A stretch of 64,000 nt of DNA from [Clostridium] celerecrescens 18A (GTDB taxonomy: Bacteria; Bacillota; Clostridia; Lachnospirales; Lachnospiraceae), in contig NZ_PGET01000001.1 of assembly GCF_002797975.1 (NCBI RefSeq), forward strand, positions 3,224,001-3,288,000. Reading direction: 5' to 3'. The position numbers were made by a program, and so were the translations under genes. The stretch's first letter is position 1, and every line of letters begins with the position of its first letter. Positions 8,099-16,340 of the stretch are shown here, one piece after another. Under the pieces are notes generated by a model, which searched no databases, was not told the DNA's origin, and was given only the letters and a program-made list of their open reading frames with translations.

Positions 8099-8581
8099 AT
8101 GAGTCATATTTCAGATATAAACAGTGCATATCAGAAGTTGAATGCACGGGCGGATACCTTGTATGAATTTATCATCTTATATCACAATTACATCTATGCC
8201 CATCATACATATGAGAATGAAAACTTTAACATGATGGAGATACACACCCTTACCTACATTGACGACTCCCCCGGGATTACCGCCACTGAGCTGTCAAAGA
8301 TATGGCACAAAAGCAAAAGTGCCATTTCCCAGGTCATCAAGAAGCTGGTTGACTCCGGATATATAGAAAAACGCTACAAAGAGAATAATGAAAAATCCGT
8401 ATGCCTGTATGTGACAGAAAAGGGACAGAGACTTTCCTCGGTTCACAAAGCTTACGATGTAGCAGACATCACACAGACCACCTCCTATCTGATCGAACAG
8501 TGCGGTGAGTCAGACCTAGATGCCTTTTACCGGATTGTTGAAAAGTATAATGAACTTCTGAAATCTGATCTGGAATCTTAG
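8099..8581 (+). CDS. MarR-family transcriptional regulator
   Basis: 160 residues from the ATG at 8099, which has AGGAG 7 nt upstream; the longer frame from a TTG at 8030 has no ribosome site and would cover the operator region. The protein has the MarR layout: N-terminal dimerisation helices, a winged helix-turn-helix (ITATELSKIWHKSKSAISQVIKKLVDSGYIEKR), the wing (ENNEKSVCLYVTEKGQ) and C-terminal helices. It is divergent from the C-S lyase/cystine/CoADR operon with two related inverted-repeat motifs between them, so it most likely controls that operon and itself. No conserved redox cysteine pair typical of thiol sensors stands out: Cys occurs in VCLYV and EQCGES only. The inducer is unknown. 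Confidence 0.85.
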   Translation: MSHISDINSAYQKLNARADTLYEFIILYHNYIYAHHTYENENFNMMEIHTLTYIDDSPGITATELSKIWHKSKSAISQVIKKLVDSGYIEKRYKENNEKSVCLYVTEKGQRLSSVHKAYDVADITQTTSYLIEQCGESDLDAFYRIVEKYNELLKSDLES

Positions 8582-8612
8582 GGATATCAATTGTCAATTA
8601 TATAAGAACAGC

Positions 8613-8660
8613 AAAAAAGCTGCAAGATCTATACCGTAAGGTCAGATTGAGCAGCTTTTC
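8613..8660 (+). terminator. Terminator-like hairpin after marR
   Basis: A 9-bp perfect stem AAAAGCTGC (8615-8623) / GCAGCTTTT (8651-8659) with a 27-nt loop, 35 nt after the marR stop, with T residues at the 3' side. Confidence 0.6.
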
Positions 8661-8693
8661 TCATATGTTGCATTCTTAATGTATTTTAAACAT

Positions 8694-8737
8694 CAAAAGG
8701 GGCCGTGTACGAAACTGCCGGTACCACAACCCCCTTC
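8694..8737 (-). terminator. Terminator-like hairpin after ppdK
   Basis: On the minus strand a long imperfect stem (AAGGGGGTTGTGGTAC with GTACACGGCCCCTT) is followed by TTTTGATG. It lies about 90 nt downstream of the ppdK stop. Confidence 0.5.
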
Positions 8738-8822
8738 GACTGTCATATATAGATGTTACATGTAATATCTTTAAATTGCCTCACCTTCAGCATCATAAAG
8801 GAAACATATTTTTTAGTTTTCC

Positions 8823-11447
8823 TTAATTGTTAAGTGCTGCCTGTGCTGCTGCCAGTTTTGCAATCGGCACACGGAATGGAGAACAGGATACATAATCCAG
8901 ACCAATCTTATGGCAGAACTCTACGGAAGAAGGATCTCCGCCGTGCTCGCCGCAGATACCAACATGCATCTCCGGACGAACGCCCTTGCCTAACTTAATT
9001 GCTGTTTCCATAAGCTTGCCTACGCCGGTCTGATCCAGTTTTGCAAATGGGTCATTCTCGAAGATCTTGGTGTCATAGTAAGCATTTAAGAACTTGCCTG
9101 CATCGTCACGTGAGAAGCCATAGGTCATCTGAGTTAAGTCATTGGTTCCGAAGCAGAAGAATTCTGCCTCTTTGGCAATGTCATCAGCGGTCAGGCATGC
9201 TCTTGGGATCTCGATCATGGTACCTACTTCATATTTTAAGCTGCTTCCTGCTGCAGCGATCTCTGCGTCAGCAGTTTCAACTACGATCTTCTTAACAAAC
9301 TTTAATTCCTTCTCATCACAGATCAGCGGAATCATGATTTCCGGGCAAACGTTCCAGTCAGCATGTGCTTTCTGAACGTTGATGGCTGCACGGATCACTG
9401 CCTTTGTCTGCATCTTTGCGATCTCAGGATAGGTAACTGTCAGACGGCATCCACGATGTCCCATCATCGGGTTAAACTCGTGTAAGGAATCAATGATGCT
9501 CTTGATCTGAGCAACAGTCTTGCCCTGGGTATCTGCCAGCTTCTTAATGTCGTCTTCCTCTGTTGGAACGAACTCATGCAGAGGCGGATCTAAGAAACGG
9601 ATGGTAACAGGATTACCTTCCAATGCTTCGTAAAGCTTTTCAAAATCATCCTGCTGTACAGGAAGGATCTTTTCAAGAGCTGCTTCTCTTTCCGCAACGG
9701 TATCGGAGCAGATCATCTCGCGGAATGCGTCGATTCTGTCTCCTTCAAAGAACATATGCTCGGTACGGCAAAGGCCGATTCCTTCTGCTCCCAGTTCTCT
9801 TGCTTTTCTTGCATCAGCAGGTGTGTCAGCATTGGTTCTTACTTTCAGCCTTCTGTACTTGTCTGCCCATGCCATGATTCTTCCGAATTCACCGATAATG
9901 GCTGCGTCTACTGTCGGAATGATTCCGTCATAGATCTTTCCGGTAGATCCATCAAGGGATAAGAAGTCTCCTTCATGATATTCCTTGCCTGACAGGACGA
10001 ATTTCTTATTTTCTTCATCCATAACGATTTCGGAACAGCCGGATACACAGCATGTACCCATTCCACGTGCAACAACTGCTGCATGAGAAGTCATACCGCC
10101 GCGTACGGTTAAGATACCCTGAGCTGCTTTCATTCCTTCAATATCTTCCGGTGAGGTCTCAAGACGAACCAGTACAACCTTCTCGCCTCTTTCATGCCAT
10201 GCTTTTGCATCGTCAGCCGTAAATACGATCTTACCGCATGCAGCTCCTGGAGATGCTGCCAGAGCCTTTCCAATCGGTTCTGTCTTCTTTAATGCATCTG
10301 TATCAAACTGAGGATGGAGTAAGGTATCCAAGTTTCTTGGATCGATCATCTTAACTGCCTTTTCCTCTGAAATCATGCCTTCGTCAACCAGATCACAAGC
10401 AATCTTTAAAGCAGCCTTAGCTGTTCTCTTGCCGTTACGGGTCTGAAGCATGTAAAGGGTTCTATCTTCAATGGTAAATTCCATATCCTGCATATCTCTG
10501 TAGTGATCTTCCAGCTTATTGCAGATTCCTACGAACTGCTCATAGGCTTCCGGCATAACTTCCTTTAACTGGTCAATCTTCTGCGGTGTGCGGATACCGG
10601 CAACTACGTCCTCACCCTGTGCGTTCATTAAGAACTCACCCATAAGGTGCCGTTCGCCGGTTGCTGGGTCACGGGTAAATGCAACACCGGTACCGGAGGT
10701 CTCGCCCATGTTACCGAACGCCATCATCTGAACGTTAACAGCAGTACCCCAGGAATATGGGATATCGTTGTCGCGGCGGTATACGTTTGCTCTCGGGTTG
10801 TTCCAGGAACGGAAAACAGCCTTGATCGCTTCCATCAGCTGTAACTTTGGATCTGTCGGGAAATCAGCACCGATCTTTTCCTTATACTCAGCCTGGAACT
10901 GTTTTGCGAGCTCCTTTAAATCCTCAGCTGTTAAATCTACGTCCTCTGTGATTCCTTTTTCTTCCTTCATCTTATCGATGAGCTCTTCAAAGAACTTTTT
11001 CCCCACTTCCATAACGACGTCGGAGAACATCTGGATAAATCTGCGGTAACAGTCCCATGCCCAACGAGGATTACCGGATTTTGCAGCCAGAACTTCCACT
11101 ACTTCTTCATTCAAACCAAGGTTTAAGATGGTGTCCATCATACCTGGCATAGATGCTCTTGCACCGGAACGAACAGAAACCAGAAGAGGATTTTCCTTAT
11201 CGCCGAACTTCTTTCCGGTGATCTCTTCCATCTTAGTGATGTGTTCCATGATCTGGTCCATGATCTCATCGTTAATCTTCTCGCCGTCATCATAATACTG
11301 AGTACAAGCCTCTGTTGTTATGGTAAATCCCTGGGGAACCGGAAGGCCTAAATTTGTCATCTCTGCCAAGTTGGCGCCTTTTCCTCCTAACAGGTTTTTC
11401 ATGCTTGCATTACCTTCGGTAAACAAATAAACCCATTTTCTTGCCAT
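8823..11447 (-). CDS. ppdK: Pyruvate, phosphate dikinase
   Basis: 874 residues, typical of bacterial PPDK. It interconverts pyruvate, ATP and phosphate with PEP, AMP and diphosphate, and in anaerobic Firmicutes often works in the glycolytic direction. An N-terminal ATP-grasp nucleotide domain is recognisable from KNLLGGKGANLAEM and SVRSGARASMPGMMDT. The swivelling phosphohistidine domain carries GGMTSHAAVVARGMG with the catalytic His near residue 455. The C-terminal PEP/pyruvate TIM barrel has LCRTEHMFF, FGTNDLTQMTYGFSRDD and GICGEHGGDP with the catalytic Cys. GGAGG precedes the ATG. The gene stands alone with its own promoter; no PPDK regulatory protein (DUF299) is seen in the window. Confidence 0.97.
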   Translation of the reverse strand: MARKWVYLFTEGNASMKNLLGGKGANLAEMTNLGLPVPQGFTITTEACTQYYDDGEKINDEIMDQIMEHITKMEEITGKKFGDKENPLLVSVRSGARASMPGMMDTILNLGLNEEVVEVLAAKSGNPRWAWDCYRRFIQMFSDVVMEVGKKFFEELIDKMKEEKGITEDVDLTAEDLKELAKQFQAEYKEKIGADFPTDPKLQLMEAIKAVFRSWNNPRANVYRRDNDIPYSWGTAVNVQMMAFGNMGETSGTGVAFTRDPATGERHLMGEFLMNAQGEDVVAGIRTPQKIDQLKEVMPEAYEQFVGICNKLEDHYRDMQDMEFTIEDRTLYMLQTRNGKRTAKAALKIACDLVDEGMISEEKAVKMIDPRNLDTLLHPQFDTDALKKTEPIGKALAASPGAACGKIVFTADDAKAWHERGEKVVLVRLETSPEDIEGMKAAQGILTVRGGMTSHAAVVARGMGTCCVSGCSEIVMDEENKKFVLSGKEYHEGDFLSLDGSTGKIYDGIIPTVDAAIIGEFGRIMAWADKYRRLKVRTNADTPADARKARELGAEGIGLCRTEHMFFEGDRIDAFREMICSDTVAEREAALEKILPVQQDDFEKLYEALEGNPVTIRFLDPPLHEFVPTEEDDIKKLADTQGKTVAQIKSIIDSLHEFNPMMGHRGCRLTVTYPEIAKMQTKAVIRAAINVQKAHADWNVCPEIMIPLICDEKELKFVKKIVVETADAEIAAAGSSLKYEVGTMIEIPRACLTADDIAKEAEFFCFGTNDLTQMTYGFSRDDAGKFLNAYYDTKIFENDPFAKLDQTGVGKLMETAIKLGKGVRPEMHVGICGEHGGDPSSVEFCHKIGLDYVSCSPFRVPIAKLAAAQAALNN

Positions 11448-11523
11448 AAGTAAATTTCCTCCTCAAAATGTGTTGGTTGTCCAGCTTTTCTGCCGGATAC
11501 ATTCGCAAAAAAGCCCTGCAAAT

Positions 11524-11551
11524 ATTATAGCATAATTCATACGCTAGTAAA
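11524..11551 (-). promoter_or_regulatory. Promoter of ppdK
   Basis: Minus-strand TATAAT (11529-11524) with TTTACT (11551-11546) 16 bp upstream, about 77 nt before the ppdK ATG. Confidence 0.5.
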
Positions 11552-11714
11552 GGGGGTTTCTTTAATTATTCCCAAAAATTAGCTCTTTTTTCGATACAAT
11601 TACCATGAAAGTACTTCCATATTCAGTCATTTTCCGATATGCGATTTTAGTTCGTATATACGAATTTTCCATTTGAAAATCCACGTTTTACCCCCAAAAT
11701 TTTACAAAATAAAT

Positions 11715-13046
11715 TCAAAATTTTTCAGTTAAAACAGACTTTTTTTCTTTCAGCAACACCAGGCAGATCCCCAGCGTCAAAAATTCTGACACCGGCATAA
11801 CGGTCCAGATCCCGATTACCCCAAATGCCATTGGAAGAAGAAATACAAGAACGCTGCTTAAGATAAGTCCCCGCATCAGGCAGATGAACAAAGCCTTTCC
11901 CGGATTTAGTACCGACTGGAACCAGGTGCTGAACAAGATGTTAAATCCCATGGGAAGAAATGACAGGAAATAAATTCTGACAGCAGGAACCGACATGCCT
12001 AAAATCTCATTCGCAGGCTTAACAAAGGCCTCTGTTACCATAGCCGGGAAAAGCATACCCACTCCCACAAACAGCACACCGGCAACGCATGCGGCCAATT
12101 CTCCCATGCGGCGTGTTTCCTTTAACCTCTCCATTTTTCCGGCCCCGTAATTCATGGCCAGAATGGGTTGGGAGGCCTGCGAGATACCATTATTAATAGA
12201 AGCAACAATCAAGGCGCTGTTGGATATGATACCGTACACCACCACTCCAAGATCGCCAACGTAAGCCAAAAGCTGGCGGTTAAATAAAAACATGACGATT
12301 CCGCTGCACGTTTCTAATAAGAAACTGGAAAGGCCGTTTACCACGATTTCCCCTGCTTTTCTCCATTTGAAGCCAAGGGCGATTTTTAAGGAACTTCCCT
12401 TGGAAAAGAAATGGGTTAGCAGGATGCCAAGAGTCAGGCAGGAGCCGATCACAGTGGCCGCCGCCGCTCCTGCCATTCCCATATTCATAGGAAAGATAAA
12501 AATATAATCCAGGAGCACATTGGTGACACCGCCGGTGATCACGGCAGTCATTGCCAATTTAGGAGCTCTGTCATTTCTGACAAAGGCCTGAAGGAAAGAA
12601 GAAAGCAGGAATACAGGCGCCCCCCATACCAGTATCCTTCCATATTCCCTGACATATAGATCCATGGTTTCATTTCTTCCCAGAAATTTTGTCACAGGGT
12701 CAAACAGCAGATGCCCTGCCGTCACATAGAACACGCCGGCAGCTGCTGCCATGCAGAGTGCAGCCGTAAAATATTCCCTGGCCCCATGCTCATCTCCCTT
12801 TCCCTTGGAAATGGACAAGAGCACACCCCCGCCTACGCCAAACAGCAGGCCGGTTCCGAAAAACAGACTGTATAAGGGCAGAAGAAGGTTTAAAGCAGCA
12901 ATTCCGATGGCGCCTACTCCCCGTCCGATCATCAGGGTGTCCGCCAATATATATATAGAAGTAACCAGAGTGGCGCTGATGGATGGCATCAGATACCTTA
13001 AAAATAACTTCTTCACCGGTTCTTCCAGTAAATTTGCCTTTTTCAT
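11715..13046 (-). CDS. MATE-family multidrug/metabolite efflux transporter
   Basis: 443 residues with twelve hydrophobic segments, as usual for MATE exporters. The N-terminal half has the family start PVKKLFLRYLMPSISATLVTSIYILADTLMIGRGVGAIGIAALNL, recognisable by its P..KL...PS....L...Y...D...IG pattern, and the second half repeats this topology (FNRQLLAYVGDLGVVVYGIISNSALIV). GGAGG is 6 nt before the ATG. It exports cationic drugs or metabolites by sodium or proton antiport; the substrate cannot be told from sequence. It is a single gene, with the nucleoside-transport locus divergent from it. Confidence 0.9.
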   Translation of the reverse strand: MKKANLLEEPVKKLFLRYLMPSISATLVTSIYILADTLMIGRGVGAIGIAALNLLLPLYSLFFGTGLLFGVGGGVLLSISKGKGDEHGAREYFTAALCMAAAAGVFYVTAGHLLFDPVTKFLGRNETMDLYVREYGRILVWGAPVFLLSSFLQAFVRNDRAPKLAMTAVITGGVTNVLLDYIFIFPMNMGMAGAAAATVIGSCLTLGILLTHFFSKGSSLKIALGFKWRKAGEIVVNGLSSFLLETCSGIVMFLFNRQLLAYVGDLGVVVYGIISNSALIVASINNGISQASQPILAMNYGAGKMERLKETRRMGELAACVAGVLFVGVGMLFPAMVTEAFVKPANEILGMSVPAVRIYFLSFLPMGFNILFSTWFQSVLNPGKALFICLMRGLILSSVLVFLLPMAFGVIGIWTVMPVSEFLTLGICLVLLKEKKSVLTEKF

Positions 13047-13205
13047 AAAAATCCTCCTTTTTTATTCTTTAAACATTCTATCATTTTTCGTTTAAATAAC
13101 AAGTAATATCAGAGAATATCCGTCCATATTAAATGGTTAAGGAATATATTCCATAAAATGCTCGATTATTTTTTGATTTTTTCTGTAAAATTACACCAAA
13201 TGAGA

Positions 13206-13234
13206 TTGTTTCCAGAACGAAAATGTGATACATT
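13206..13234 (+). promoter_or_regulatory. Promoter of the BMP lipoprotein gene
   Basis: TTGTTT (13206-13211), 17-bp spacer, TACATT (13229-13234), about 48 bp before the ATG. Confidence 0.5.
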
Positions 13235-13281
13235 AGTGGTATCTCTGAAAATTAATCAAAAACAGGAGGAAAAACAAGATT

Positions 13282-14445
13282 ATGAAAAAGAGAGCATTAG
13301 CATTAGCAATGGCAGTCATGATGACTGCAGCATTAAGTGGATGTGGATCTTCCAATCAAGGCGGCGCTACCACAGCTGCACCGGAAACCACAACTGCTGC
13401 TGAAAAAACGGCAGAGACAACAGCCGCAGCTTCAGAAAAATCTGACAACGGGTATGAGCTTGCATTGGTTACAGACTTAGGAACCATTGATGATAAGTCC
13501 TTTAATCAGGGCGCTTGGGAAGGCATGAAGAAGTATGCGGAGGAAAACAACATTTCCTACAAATACTACCAGCCCCAGGAAGGTACTACTGATTCCTATC
13601 TTGAGACCATCGGCCTTGCCATCGAAGGCGGCGCCAAGTTAGTTGTTTGCCCAGGATTCTTATTTGAAGAGCCTGTATTCCTTGCTCAGGATCAGCACAA
13701 AGATGTTCATTTCATCCTTCTGGATGGCGAACCTCACAATGGTGATTATTCAGAATTCAGAACAGAGGCTAATGTTATGCCGATCCTCTTCCAGGAAGAC
13801 GAGCCTGGATTCTTAGCAGGCTATGCAGCAGTGAAAGACGGTTATACTAAGCTTGGTTTCTTAGGCGGTATGGCAGTTCCTGCAGTTATCCGTTATGGCT
13901 ACGGATTTGCAGAAGGCGCTGACGTTGCAGCTAAGGAAATGGGAATCGACAACATAGAAATCATGTACAACTACACAGGTGCATTTGCCGCTACACCGGA
14001 AGCTCAGTCCATGGCAGCTTCCTGGTACCAGAACGGAACCGAAGTGATCTTTGGATGCGGAGGCGCAGTTGGCAACTCCGTTATGGCTGCTGCTGAAGAA
14101 AAAGGCACGAAGGTTATCGGCGTTGACGTTGACCAGAGCTATGAATCCAATACTGTTATCACCTCAGCGATGAAAGAGCTGTCCGTTTCCGTTTACGATG
14201 GAGTAAAGGCATTCTATGACAATTCTTTCCCAGGCGGAAAAACCAGCATCTTCTCAGCAAAGAACAATGGTATCGGACTTCCAATGGAAACTTCCAAATT
14301 CACCAAGTTCACACAGCAGGATTATGATGCAATCTTTACTCAGTTAAAAGACGGTAAGATCGAACTTGTACAGCCTTCCCAGGATAACAACAATCCTACG
14401 GTTGACTTAAAGCTTGAAAAGACAAAAATTAACTTTGTAGAATAA
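13282..14445 (+). CDS. BMP-family substrate-binding lipoprotein (nucleoside ABC importer)
   Basis: 387 residues with a lipoprotein signal peptide: basic start, hydrophobic core and lipobox LSGC with Cys21 as lipidation site. A Thr/Ala/Glu-rich linker (residues 28-55) follows, then the BMP/Med fold beginning ALVTDLGTIDDKSFNQGAWEGM, the family hallmark with Asp and Phe contacts to nucleosides. Other landmarks are a glycine-rich GFLGGMAVPAV segment, FGCGGAVGNSVMAAAEE and IGVDVDQSYES. It captures purine and possibly pyrimidine nucleosides outside the membrane and delivers them to the ATPase and permeases encoded next. AGGAGG lies 12 nt before the ATG, a little far. A terminator and four repeat copies lie between it and the ATPase gene, which would let the binding protein be made in excess. 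Confidence 0.93.
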   Translation: MKKRALALAMAVMMTAALSGCGSSNQGGATTAAPETTTAAEKTAETTAAASEKSDNGYELALVTDLGTIDDKSFNQGAWEGMKKYAEENNISYKYYQPQEGTTDSYLETIGLAIEGGAKLVVCPGFLFEEPVFLAQDQHKDVHFILLDGEPHNGDYSEFRTEANVMPILFQEDEPGFLAGYAAVKDGYTKLGFLGGMAVPAVIRYGYGFAEGADVAAKEMGIDNIEIMYNYTGAFAATPEAQSMAASWYQNGTEVIFGCGGAVGNSVMAAAEEKGTKVIGVDVDQSYESNTVITSAMKELSVSVYDGVKAFYDNSFPGGKTSIFSAKNNGIGLPMETSKFTKFTQQDYDAIFTQLKDGKIELVQPSQDNNNPTVDLKLEKTKINFVE

Positions 14446-14450
14446 TCTGC

Positions 14451-14653
14451 AAAAGAAGCGCCATTCGGGTAAACCTTTAAGCCCAAACAGCGCGGGCTAG
14501 AAAGAGGAATACCTTCCAGGCATACCTATATGCCCAAATAGCGTGGGCGGGAAAGAGGAATACCTTCCAGGCATACCTATATGCCCAAATAGCGTGGGCG
14601 GGAAAGAGGAATACCTTCCAGGCATACCTATATGCCCAAATAGCGTGGGCGGG
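14451..14653 (+). repeat. Four tandem copies of the 51-bp twin-hairpin repeat (family 1)
   Basis: Units at 14451-14500 (degenerate), 14501-14551, 14552-14602 and 14603-14653; the last three are identical 51-mers. Each unit holds two small hairpins: CCTTCCAGG and GCCCAAATAGCGTGGGC, joined by CATACCTATAT, then the AAAGAGG word. The same family appears at six other loci in the window, on the sense strand of the following gene. Here it precedes a terminator rather than a start codon. Frames across it give meaningless 17-residue peptide repeats. Confidence 0.9.
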
Positions 14654-14664
14654 AAAGAGGAAAG

Positions 14665-14723
14665 GAGATGCCGTTTGATTCACCAGTCAGAACAGACCTG
14701 GTCTCTTACGGCATCTCTTTTTT
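14665..14723 (+). terminator. Rho-independent terminator between the BMP gene and its ATPase
   Basis: A 10-bp stem GAGATGCCGT / ACGGCATCTC with a nested ACCAG / CTGGT hairpin, followed by TTTTTT. It would reduce transcription into the downstream transporter genes. Confidence 0.85.
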
Positions 14724-14804
14724 ATTTCTCATAAAACAGAAAAATACCACGGTGTATTTTATTAACCAGGTCCCATAGATAGGTACCGAATTAAGGGGGA
14801 TTTT

Positions 14805-16340
14805 ATGGACTACATTATTGAGATGCTTCACATCACGAAAGAATTTCCTGGTATCATCGCCAATGATGACATTACTCTGCAATTAAAGAAAGGCGAGATA
14901 CATGCTCTGCTTGGTGAAAACGGCGCGGGAAAATCCACGCTCATGAGTGTCTTATTCGGCCTGTACCAGCCGGAAAAAGGCGTCATAAAGGTCAGAGGAA
15001 AAGAAGAAAAGATAACAGGGCCGCTGGATGCCAATGCCCTGGGTATTGGCATGGTTCATCAGCATTTTAAGCTGGTAGAGAATTTTACCGTACTTCAGAA
15101 TATTGTACTGGGCATTGAAACGACAAAACGCGGGTTTTTAAAGATGGATGATGCCCGTAAAAAGGTTATGGATTTAAGTGAGAAATACAAATTATTCGTG
15201 GACCCGGATGCGATCATATCGGACATTACTGTTGGCATGCAGCAAAGGGTCGAGATTTTAAAAATGCTTTATCGTGACAACGAAATCATGATTTTTGATG
15301 AACCCACCGCGGTTCTTACTCCTCAGGAAATTGAGGAACTGATGCAGATCATGAAAGATCTGGTAAAGGAAGGAAAGTCCATCCTGTTTATCACCCACAA
15401 GCTCAATGAAATCAAGGCGGTTGCGGACCGCTGTTCTGTCCTGCGCCGCGGTAAATATATTGGAACGGTAGAGGTAGCAGAAACGACACCTGAAGAAATG
15501 TCAGAGATGATGGTTGGCCGAAAGGTAAATCTGACCGTTGACAAGAATCCTTCAAAGCCCGGTGAAGTTGTGCTGGAGGTAAAGGATCTTTCGGTGGAGG
15601 CTAAAAGAGAAGGCCAGACAAAAAAGATGGTCCATGATGTCTCCTTCAAGGTAAAAAGAGGTGAGATCGTCTGTATTGCCGGCATCGACGGCAATGGCCA
15701 GACAGAGCTTATCCATGCCATTACCGGCATTTCCGATATGAGCTCCGGTACCGTTACCATCAACGGGGAAGACGTGACGAAAAAGAGCATCCGTTACAAA
15801 AATACCCATGGTTTGTCTCACATACCGGAGGACCGGCACAAACACGGCCTTGTCCTGGATTATAACCTGGCCTACAACCTGGTTCTTCAACAGTATTTTG
15901 AAAAGGACTTCCAAAGCAACACCTTCTTAAAAAATGACAAGATCTATGAATATGCGGAAAAGCTGATCCAGGATTATGATATAAGAAGCAGTGAAGGCTC
16001 CTTTACTACTGCCCGCAGCATGTCTGGCGGAAACCAGCAAAAGGCTATTGTAGCAAGGGAGATCTCCAAGGCTCCTGATATCCTGCTGGCAGTTCAGCCC
16101 ACCCGTGGCTTAGACGTAGGAGCCATTGAATACATTCACCGCCAGCTGATAAAGCAAAGAGATGCGGGTGCCGCCATTCTCTTGGTATCCCTGGAATTAG
16201 ATGAAGTCATGAATTTAAGCGACCGGATTCTGGTCATGTTTGAAGGCGGAATCGTAGCCGACCTAAATCCTAAGAACGTTACGGTTCAGGAATTGGGTCT
16301 TTATATGGCAGGCGCAAAGAAAGAAGGTGGCAAATCATGA
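14805..16340 (+). CDS. Nucleoside ABC transporter, double ATP-binding protein
   Basis: 511 residues with two fused ABC domains, as in the BMP-type nucleoside and sugar importers (YufO/NupO and RbsA-like). Domain 1 (about 1-240) has Walker A GENGAGKST, Q-loop MVHQHFKL and Walker B IMIFDEPTAVL. Its signature motif is the degenerate ITVGMQQRVEI. Domain 2 (about 255-505) has the degenerate Walker A GIDGNGQTEL (no Lys), signature SGGNQQKAIVARE and a Walker B ending LAVQPTRGLD. GGGGG is 8 nt before the ATG. Its last codons overlap the next gene by 4 nt (ATGA). It energises nucleoside import at the inner face of the membrane. Confidence 0.94.
   Translation: MDYIIEMLHITKEFPGIIANDDITLQLKKGEIHALLGENGAGKSTLMSVLFGLYQPEKGVIKVRGKEEKITGPLDANALGIGMVHQHFKLVENFTVLQNIVLGIETTKRGFLKMDDARKKVMDLSEKYKLFVDPDAIISDITVGMQQRVEILKMLYRDNEIMIFDEPTAVLTPQEIEELMQIMKDLVKEGKSILFITHKLNEIKAVADRCSVLRRGKYIGTVEVAETTPEEMSEMMVGRKVNLTVDKNPSKPGEVVLEVKDLSVEAKREGQTKKMVHDVSFKVKRGEIVCIAGIDGNGQTELIHAITGISDMSSGTVTINGEDVTKKSIRYKNTHGLSHIPEDRHKHGLVLDYNLAYNLVLQQYFEKDFQSNTFLKNDKIYEYAEKLIQDYDIRSSEGSFTTARSMSGGNQQKAIVAREISKAPDILLAVQPTRGLDVGAIEYIHRQLIKQRDAGAAILLVSLELDEVMNLSDRILVMFEGGIVADLNPKNVTVQELGLYMAGAKKEGGKS

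Noticed and set aside
14451..14653. CRISPR-like array of regular repeats
   Set aside because: Units follow each other without unique spacers, contain two internal hairpins, occur at six other loci, and no cas genes are present.
14477..14683. Open frame giving a peptide with 17-residue repeats
   Set aside because: It is a translation of the 51-bp repeat on the strand opposite to transcription; no start site and no protein-like composition.
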